From contig JAOPWO010000265.1 of NCBI GenBank assembly GCA_025965635.1, positions 1 through 5,751 of the forward strand: a DNA stretch of 5,751 bases, given 5' to 3'. This document shows positions 5,399-5,751 of the stretch, one piece after another. Position numbers and translations under genes: made by a program. The DNA is from Modestobacter sp. Lineage in GTDB: Bacteria; Actinomycetota; Actinomycetes; Mycobacteriales; Geodermatophilaceae. Under the pieces are notes generated by a model, which ran no database searches, was not told the DNA's origin, and saw only the letters and a program-made list of their open reading frames with translations. Each line of letters starts with the position of its first letter. Position 1 is the first letter of the stretch.

Positions 5399-5426
5399 TT
5401 CGCCCGGGCGCCGCCGGCCGTAGCGT
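5399..5426 (+). promoter_or_regulatory. Probable promoter of the aldehyde dehydrogenase gene
   Basis: TAGCGT (5421-5426) fits the actinobacterial -10 pattern. TTCGCC (5399-5404), 16 bases upstream, is a poor -35. A transcript from about 5433 would have a leader of nearly 60 bases before GTG 5491. Confidence 0.4.
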
Positions 5427-5473
5427 GGAAGGACACGTGCTCACCCGGGTCGTCCCCGGACCGCTCGACGACG

Positions 5474-5479
5474 AAGGAG
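5474..5479 (+). promoter_or_regulatory. Ribosome binding site of the aldehyde dehydrogenase gene
   Basis: AAGGAG ends 11 bases before GTG 5491, a slightly long but usable spacer. Confidence 0.6.
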
Positions 5480-5490
5480 CACCACACCCC

Positions 5491-5751
5491 GTGCCAGCGC
5501 TGGACCAGTTGCCCGAGATCCGCACCGAGCTCTACATCGACGGGGAGGGGCGGGACGCGGACGACGCCCTCCAGGTCATCGACCCCTCCGACGGCGTCTC
5601 CGTCGTCGGCTTCGCCGCCGCGGCCAGCGCGAAGCAGGCCGAGGAAGCCGTCGCTGCCGCGCACCGCGCCTTCCCCGCCTGGGCCGCCCGCTCACCCCGG
5701 GAGCGCGCCGGGCTGCTCATGGCCGCGCTGGCCCCGCTCGATGCCGACCGC
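5491..5751 (+). CDS. NAD(P)-dependent aldehyde dehydrogenase (N-terminal part, 3' end outside window)
   Basis: The 87 visible codons are the start of an ALDH-superfamily protein that oxidises an aldehyde to its acid. The pattern LYIDGEGRDADDALQVIDPSDG, then VVGFAAAASAKQAEEAVAAAHRAFPAW and SPRERAGLLMAALAPL, is the typical N-terminus (usual full length about 480-500). The NAD site, catalytic Cys and Glu lie beyond the window, so substrate and activity cannot be judged. GTG 5491 is preferred because it follows AAGGAG and leaves 13 residues before LYIDG, as usual in the family. A GTG at 5437 with GGAAGGA close before it is in frame and would add 18 residues, but lies almost at the likely transcript start. 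The gene is divergent from the two-component and catabolic genes. A role in oxidising an aromatic aldehyde such as vanillin is suggested by context only. Confidence 0.88.
   Translation, partial: MPALDQLPEIRTELYIDGEGRDADDALQVIDPSDGVSVVGFAAAASAKQAEEAVAAAHRAFPAWAARSPRERAGLLMAALAPLDADR

Larger units (their letters stand above)
4920..5490. other. Intergenic region between kinase and aldehyde dehydrogenase genes
   Basis: These 571 bases separate the divergent kinase and aldehyde dehydrogenase genes. Several open frames cross the region, but none has a start with a ribosome site plus a recognisable domain. The left part (4920-5066) should contain the kinase promoter, yet I see no good -10/-35 pair there on the minus strand. 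The middle holds the SOS box and a possible gene relic; the right part holds two abutting palindromes and the probable aldehyde dehydrogenase promoter. The region is more than twice as long as two divergent promoters need. Confidence 0.7.

Noticed and set aside
5218..5720. Minus-strand open frames opposite the aldehyde dehydrogenase start
   Set aside because: The plus strand shows a clear ALDH N-terminus with a ribosome site; the antisense frames carry no motif.
1..5751. CRISPR array, tRNA/rRNA genes, insertion sequence or prophage features
   Set aside because: I saw no regularly spaced direct repeats, no tRNA-like cloverleaf, no transposase or integrase frame and no terminal repeats.

Overview
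The window looks like chromosomal DNA of a very GC-rich actinobacterium. GC sits mostly in third codon positions, genes overlap by ATGA, GTG is used as a start, an actinobacterial-type LexA box is present, and the gene families fit. The style resembles Geodermatophilaceae (Blastococcus, Geodermatophilus, Modestobacter), but that placement is an impression, not a measurement.

Layout. Five genes lie on the minus strand and one on the plus strand. Read along the minus strand from the right: 4919-3414 encodes a soluble PAS-GAF sensor histidine kinase, joined by an ATGA overlap to a NarL/LuxR-type response regulator (3417-2722). A gap of about 170 bases with inverted repeats follows. Next comes a GalB-type 4-oxalomesaconate hydratase (2554-1826), joined by a second ATGA overlap to a GalC/LigK-type 4-carboxy-4-hydroxy-2-oxoadipate (CHA) aldolase (1829-1122). 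Then, 32 bases on, lies a VanA-like Rieske oxygenase (1089 to beyond base 1). To the right, 4920-5490 holds no convincing intact gene. It does hold a perfect LexA/SOS box overlapping a -10 element, a possible relic of an SOS-controlled gene, and two abutting palindromes. A divergent aldehyde dehydrogenase starts at 5491 and runs off the right edge.

How the genes fit together. GalB and GalC carry out the last two steps of the protocatechuate 4,5-cleavage (gallate-type) route: 4-oxalomesaconate to CHA, then to pyruvate and oxaloacetate. A VanA-like Rieske oxygenase (aryl O-demethylase or ring hydroxylase) and an aldehyde dehydrogenase would supply the upper part, for example vanillin/vanillate- or syringate-type lignin aromatics. 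The extradiol ring-cleavage dioxygenase, the semialdehyde/lactone steps and the Rieske reductase are not in the window. The adjacent two-component system is a natural candidate regulator of this catabolic cluster, inferred from position only.

The most unusual items are the orphan SOS box with its apparently leaderless, broken downstream gene, and the Ala/Pro-rich extension of the Rieske oxygenase.
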